Shown: positions 59,655 to 64,000 of the stretch, piece by piece
How the letters are laid out: each line of letters starts with the position of its first letter
How positions within the stretch are numbered: position 1 is the first letter of the stretch
DNA from: Ehretia macrophylla
Taxonomy: Eukaryota > Streptophyta > Magnoliopsida > Boraginales > Ehretiaceae
DNA length: 64,000 nt
NCBI GenBank assembly: GCA_037974665.1
Contig: CM075773.1
Span: 63,890,763 to 63,954,762, forward strand
Reading direction: 5' to 3'
The notes under the pieces: model-generated
What the model saw: the letters and a program-made list of their open reading frames with translations, nothing else
Told to the model about the DNA's origin: nothing
Database searches by the model: none
Program-made: the position numbers and the translations under genes

Positions 59655-61001
59655 CTAAAAAGAATCTGCCTCAGGGATATCTCCTAAAAATATGCCATTC
59701 ATAAAGGACATATTTTCTTCTTCATTCTCTTGCAAACGTTCATATTCTACAGTAGAACTCTCTATGTCTCGGAAGAACAGTAGATTTGCTGCAGAAGCGA
59801 CAATATGCTCCGCATTTTTTTGAACCGCTTCTTCCATGGAGCTGGTGGCAATTCCATTTGAAATATGATCAGCCTTCATATTGCTATCAAGCCCCGCAGC
59901 GCTATCTGCTAATAATATGTCTTGCAAGTTGGACGCATATATGTCCATATCATCATCATCATAATCTTGTAATCTTTCAGAATGCTGGAGGCCTTGGGGC
60001 ATAATAGGATTTGCTGCAGAAGTATCAATATTCTCTGCAGGATCTGCAATAGGATGCTGTAGGTCCTCAAGCACGTAAGAATTCACTGCAGAAGCATCAA
60101 CATTCACCATATCGTTTTGAATCGATTCTTCCATGGGTCTGGTGGCAGTTTCGTTTGCAGCTTCCATTACTCCATTGTTCATGTGTACCTCTGCCTCTGC
60201 TTGTGACCCATTATTAGCGTACCAAGGCAATTGAGGCAACTGTTCTATAGACATGGTCGAGTCCATTCCGAATGATGCCGTAGCCCAAAGATTTCCTTGT
60301 ACCATATCTGTATCGACACCAATTGTAACATGATGCTCACCCGGAAAACTCCATCGTGGTGTCTTCTCTTCTTGGGGAATATAAATCTCCTCTCTCGACT
60401 TTCTCTTGCCCAAATCTTGAGTATCAGCTTCTGATACAAGTATGATTTCAGAATTTTTTTGTTTCTTGAAGTTTTTCGATTCGTCCTTTGTAATTCTGCA
60501 AACAACATAGTCCGTGCTTCCAATGCCTATCAAGCCATCATCCGAAAGAGAATATTCATGCATAATCCAATGCCCTTTTCCATCAAAATCTTTCTTAGTC
60601 GACTTAAACGTGAACATCCTTTTAGAGCCTATTTTCGTTTTCGTTTTGCCTTTCACAATATCTTTTGGCGCCGTATGTCCATGCCATTTACCACAGCCCG
60701 CTGTTCGAATAACGTTCTTATTACCCTGCCTCCCAAGCTTCGACAATTTAGTAAATACATAGATAGTCTTCTTAACCTTGCTCGAATCATCGTCATCATC
60801 AGTAACTAGGATGTTCCAAGGATCATTCTCGGTAAACAAATCCCAAGGATTTGCTTTCTCCCCGTAAAGGTCTCTTTCAACGATCCCCTCCCAAGGCAAT
60901 GGCTGCCTCAAAAGCCTTCTCGTCAGGAATGATAGAAGCAATTCTTGATCCGAAGGCATGAATAGAAAACCTTCAGGAATATGAACACTACTGCTGTTCA
61001 T
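59655..61001 (-). CDS. NAC-domain transcription factor, intronless
   Basis: A 448-residue protein from ATG at 60999-61001 to TAG at 59655-59657. The frame stays open 36 bases further upstream but has no earlier ATG. The N-terminal 170 residues form a NAC DNA-binding domain with all five subdomains: A, PEGFLFMPSDQELL (about 9-22); B, ERDLYGEKANPWDLF (42-56); C, YVFTKLSKLGRQGNKN to GCGKWHGHT (81-110); D, SKRMFTF to HWIMHEYSL (126-152); E, DYVVCRI (164-170). Subdomain C departs from the usual WKATG form, so it belongs to a divergent NAC group. Basic stretches KNFKKQK and GKRKSR just after the domain may import it into the nucleus. The acidic C-terminal half holds about three degenerate repeats (VDASAVNSYVLEDLQH, IDTSAANPIMPQGLQH, IVASAANLLF) and probably activates transcription. 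No membrane segment is seen. Most NAC genes have introns in the domain; this one has none, which suggests retroposition or an intronless subfamily. Confidence 0.92.
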   Translation of the reverse strand: MNSSSVHIPEGFLFMPSDQELLLSFLTRRLLRQPLPWEGIVERDLYGEKANPWDLFTENDPWNILVTDDDDDSSKVKKTIYVFTKLSKLGRQGNKNVIRTAGCGKWHGHTAPKDIVKGKTKTKIGSKRMFTFKSTKKDFDGKGHWIMHEYSLSDDGLIGIGSTDYVVCRITKDESKNFKKQKNSEIILVSEADTQDLGKRKSREEIYIPQEEKTPRWSFPGEHHVTIGVDTDMVQGNLWATASFGMDSTMSIEQLPQLPWYANNGSQAEAEVHMNNGVMEAANETATRPMEESIQNDMVNVDASAVNSYVLEDLQHPIADPAENIDTSAANPIMPQGLQHSERLQDYDDDDMDIYASNLQDILLADSAAGLDSNMKADHISNGIATSSMEEAVQKNAEHIVASAANLLFFRDIESSTVEYERLQENEEENMSFMNGIFLGDIPEADSF

Positions 61002-61129
61002 CTTTACTATTCCTATATTATCACCAACAAATCTCACAAATCACTCTCTTGATGTCTATAATACCGCAATAACTCACAATCTTAACTAGGTTTTGTAATG
61101 ATGAATATTGTGCGGCTAGCTAGATTGGC

Positions 61130-61143
61130 ATACATATATATAC
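61130..61143 (-). promoter_or_regulatory. candidate TATA box of the NAC gene
   Basis: A TATATATA-type box lies about 135 bases upstream of the ATG on the minus strand, a normal distance for a plant core promoter with a leader of about 100 bases. It is preserved at about 26109-26120 upstream of the NAC pseudogene. No experiment or conserved start site supports it. Confidence 0.4.
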
Positions 61144-61555
61144 TAGTATAACTGTAACTTGTGATGCAATCTAGTATAATGCATTAGGAAACACTATACT
61201 CACACAAGGACTCAAATTCTTACAAGGGCGGTTTGTTAATTATAAGCATTTCAGAATCCTATCTCTGATTAACTTCTTCTTGTCTAAATTCATTCATAAT
61301 TTGATACGCAAAACAGTGAAGAACCAAGAACAGATTCAATTACATGAATGTTTACAAATTATGCATAGCCAACCGGAGGGCATTTTCGGGTTTTCGATCT
61401 TAAATTCAACTGCCACACCATTACCCGCCAATACACAAATACAAACTCACCCACGCACCTACCAAATTCCCCCGGCCTACACATTTCTCTGTCGACTATC
61501 TTGGTGATTTGGTTTATGTATCTAAATTTAGACCCTATTCTATGTTTTGTTTTCT

Positions 61556-61748
61556 TGAATGATTATTTCTATTTATTTTCTTGATTGAATTCACTATTTG
61601 ATAGAGTTTTATTTTCTTGATTGAATTCACTATCTAATATGTTTTTAACTTCTTTTTTTTTCTTGATTTTCAATAACTTTTATTGCTCTTTTCCTTCTTT
61701 TTTTGTGAATTTGATTAGTTGTGCGTCTTGGGTTACCATTTGTGCCAA
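61556..61748. repeat. direct repeat 1 (block B)
   Basis: 193-base repeat, same orientation as 62810-62998, ending TTTGTGCCAA exactly where the LINE fragment begins. Confidence 0.88.
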
Positions 61749-62809
61749 AAATTGCAAATTCTTTTCTCTTTGCAAAACTGCAACCCTTTTATAAGGTCCT
61801 TCTTACAGTCACGAAGAATTCCCCCACCTCCTATCAATGTTGAGCTTGTAAAAGCCAACAACGGGTTTTCTGAACTTCACAATATTAGGCACATAAGACG
61901 GTGGTCTTTCATAAGAACAATAGAAGGAGGCTGCCAGATTTAAGTCTCCCTTCCAATGCCATCTCTTTAAAGCAAAGTTTATGCCAAGAAGTCCAACGCA
62001 ATTTTTTGGAATCAGCTCTGTCTCCCCCAAGGAATTTGTTGAAAAGTCTTTCAATTTTATGAAAAACTTCCTTGGTAGGAGGGATTATCTGCATCAAATA
62101 ACAAGGCATGAAGGAGAGGATGCTCGGGACTGTTGACAATCCTCGCCTTGTATTCCTAAGTGCAAGCTTCTCAAATGAAAGATATTTGACAATACATAGA
62201 TCTACTCAGATTATTCTTTGATATTTTTTCTTGGAATTCATCTTCAAGATGGATCGCCCTTACGCAGTCAACGAACTCATACTTGCACGAAAAGGCCTAA
62301 TGTCTCAAATAGGGGAATGGCAACGGCTCCCAATCTTCTTTGTAGTCTTTTTCTGGGAATAAGGTTTTTAGTTCCCAACCTGTGAGCTTGTTGTTAATTT
62401 TTTGAAAAAACTCATCAAAAAGAGCAGACTTTTTAGCACCTTTGTAAAGGGGTACTCCAAGATATTTGAATGGAAATTGTTGTTGCTTGTAATCTGAAGC
62501 ACCAGCTATGATGCCGATTCTAGAGCTAGGAACTTTTTTTGTCCATAATTAAACCACTTTTATCTTTGTTGACTTGCTGTCTAGAGACATGTTCATAGTG
62601 ATTCAAAAAATTCATCAACTTTTTAATAGCACTCTTGCTGCCATTGGAGAAGATGATTATGTCATCTGCAAATGAGAGGTGAGTAACAGAGAAAAAAGAG
62701 CCAGTCTTATACTTTAAAGTTGGGCAATTAGAGAATAATTTGTTGATGCCCTAGATAGATATTTAGCAACAATAATAAAAAGGCTTGGACATATGGGATC
62801 TCTTTACCC
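61749..62809 (-). mobile_element. LINE reverse transcriptase/RNase H fragment (block B)
   Basis: Nearly identical to 7312-8372. The FADD catalytic box lies at 62661-62672. It is followed on the minus strand by IIIFSNGSKSAIKKLMNFL, then the LGVPLYKGAKKSA region. KEVFHKIERLFNKFLGG and LRWTSWHKLCF come next, then the deleted linker (ALEG to LKSG) and the RNase H start FYKLNID. No endonuclease, ORF1 or poly(A). Dead copy. Confidence 0.85.
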
Positions 62810-62998
62810 TGAATTATTAGTTCTATTTATTTTACTGATTGAATTCACTATTTGATAGAGCTCTATTTTCTTGATTGAATTCACTTTTTGATACGTTTTT
62901 AACTTATTTTTTTCTTGATTCTCAATAACTTGTATTGTTCTTTTCCTTTTTTTTGTGAATTTGATTAGTTGTGCATCTTGGGTTACCATTTGTGCCAA
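62810..62998. repeat. direct repeat 2 (block B)
   Basis: Second member of the 190-base direct repeat pair, right of the LINE fragment. Confidence 0.88.
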
Positions 62999-63513
62999 GT
63001 TATCTTGGGCAGACTAGAAATTTGGAAGATATGATTTGAGGTGTGAATTATGCTTCTGCCAGCACTGGAATTATTTTCTCAAGCGGTTTTCAATTTTGAA
63101 TTGGTAACACTGTCTTCTAATTTGTTCTGTTTAAACTATCATCATCGTTTAGTCATAGTTGTCACTTTATCAGTACTTAATCGGCTGCAATTTGCTCATG
63201 GCTAGATTGATCTGTTTCAGAGGAAGAACTAATTTAAGATTTGTCAAGAAAGTAGATTAATAGGACATTTATGAAAATAATTTAAGATTTATTAACTTTG
63301 ATGTCTTTCTATATAGCACTTAATCCCTAAACATTTCTCTCTGGCTACGACAAAAATGTAGCGAAAATGACAAGACAAGTGAAAGAGCCAGCGACTGACA
63401 CATGCCAAAGCTGGTCAGAATATGGACAAAGTAGGCACCAAAAAGTCAAATTGTCCTTGATATTTAGATTTAAAAGATGTGCAAAATGATTGGTGTTGAC
63501 ATATAAATAAAAA

Positions 63514-63665
63514 GATAAATATCATTCCATTCCCCTGTAAAACCCATATATATCAACCCGCCCCCCTGTGTTAGCAAAACTATAAAAAATTCCAACCCAC
63601 CCTCCGTCTCTTTTAAACTAACGCCGTTAAAAAATTTAGTAAAATGACATTTTTACCCTTATATT
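63514..63665. repeat. MITE-like terminus (block B)
   Basis: Copy of 9080-9240, with the CTCCGTCTCTTTTAAACT and CGCCGTTAAAAAATT phrases. Confidence 0.35.
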
Positions 63666-63744
63666 GTACAATTTTTTTCTCTTTTTTATTCTCTCTCATC
63701 CCGTTCTTTTCATCCAAAAAACTTTTTTTAAAAAAATCATCATC

Positions 63745-63965
63745 TTCCTCACCTCACCCCTCCCAACCCCCCATCCCCACCGTCAGCCACTTAGCCCACC
63801 ACCCCATACCCAACACCCCACACCCCATACCCCATACCCCATACCCCGTTAGCCACCTTCTACCCCTCTACCTTACCCCCCATCAGCTCCACCCAGCCCA
63901 CCCCATCCCACTTCAGCACCCCCATCCTACCCTACCCCCTAATGTCTGCACCCCCAACCCTTTCC
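63745..63965. repeat. C-rich tract with CCCCATA heptamer array (block B)
   Basis: Five C4 runs with an exact seven-base period at 63816-63847, inside a C-rich tract like that at 9300-9530. The minus strand can form a G-quadruplex. Confidence 0.9.
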
Positions 63966-64000
63966 TAGAAGTCAAGTTTGAACACGACAAAAATCGGACA

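Larger units (their letters stand above)
61210..64000. repeat. duplicated block B: NAC upstream region, LINE, C-rich tract
   Basis: Matches blocks A, C and D as described there. The window ends at GAACACGACAAAAATCGGAC, just where the Ty3 LTR begins in the other copies, so a Tekay/Del-like LTR probably follows outside the window. Confidence 0.88.

Noticed and set aside
61002-61037. 12-codon upstream extension of the NAC frame beginning with GTG
   Set aside because: Plant translation normally starts at ATG; the first ATG in frame is at 60999-61001 and gives a standard NAC N terminus.
1-64000. CRISPR arrays, tRNA or rRNA genes, bacterial operons
   Set aside because: No regularly spaced repeat with unique spacers, no cloverleaf or rRNA sequence recognised; gene and repeat content is that of a plant nuclear genome.

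Overview
The window is nuclear DNA of a flowering plant, probably a eudicot and perhaps an asterid. It is AT-rich and carries a plant NAC transcription factor gene, Ty3 chromovirus-type LTR elements, L1-like LINE pieces typical of dicots, a PIF/Harbinger transposon and a Mutator-type MITE. The asterid guess rests only on the style of the LINE protein fragments and is weak. I see no tRNA, rRNA, CRISPR or prokaryotic feature.

Only one gene looks whole: an intronless NAC-domain gene on the minus strand at 59655-61001. A second copy at 25851-25988 has lost about 1.2 kb of its interior, and a third fragment lies at 56255-56425. Almost everything else is transposable element or duplicated non-coding DNA.

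The main structure is a segment of about 10 kb present several times. Its order is: an LTR-element end with a 35-bp minisatellite; NAC 3' flank; NAC; NAC 5' flank; a LINE reverse-transcriptase fragment bracketed by direct repeats of about 190 bp; a MITE-like terminus; a C-rich tract; then the LTR of a Tekay/Del-type Ty3 element. Copy B (53.2-64.0 kb) keeps the intact NAC. Copy A (19.0-33.5 kb) has the deleted NAC. Copy C (6.3-17.9 kb) lacks NAC. A stub, D (33.5-34.4 kb), is fused to the broken end of A's Ty3 element. The LTR piece at 1-1336 suggests another copy left of the window.

Layout: 1-1336 LTR remnant; 1.3-6.1 kb unassigned, with a TA microsatellite; 6.3-9.6 kb block C; 9.6-17.9 kb Ty3 element, minus; 17.9-19.0 kb retroelement scrap and unassigned DNA; 19.0-24.3 kb LTR fragment split by a Harbinger element carrying two decayed genes; 24.8-28.8 kb block A; 28.8-33.5 kb truncated Ty3 element; 33.5-34.4 kb block D; 34.6-45.0 kb a plus-strand LTR element in tandem form with a nested solo LTR (38084-40919, 5-bp target duplication); 45.0-45.9 kb two LINE 3' ends; 46.0-49.9 kb LTRs; 50.5-50.8 kb a FAR1-type domain relic; 50.9-51.6 kb a complete MITE with 9-bp target duplication; 52.2-55.0 kb LTR plus leader; 56.2-64.0 kb the NAC locus and block B.

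I found no multi-gene system. The most unusual items are the repeated NAC/LINE/LTR segment, the LINE fragment between long direct repeats, G-quadruplex-prone heptamer arrays, an LTR palindrome centred on TGACGTCA, and a 40-codon mini-ORF left by the NAC deletion. All alignments were made by eye within the window, so boundaries are approximate unless a target duplication is stated.
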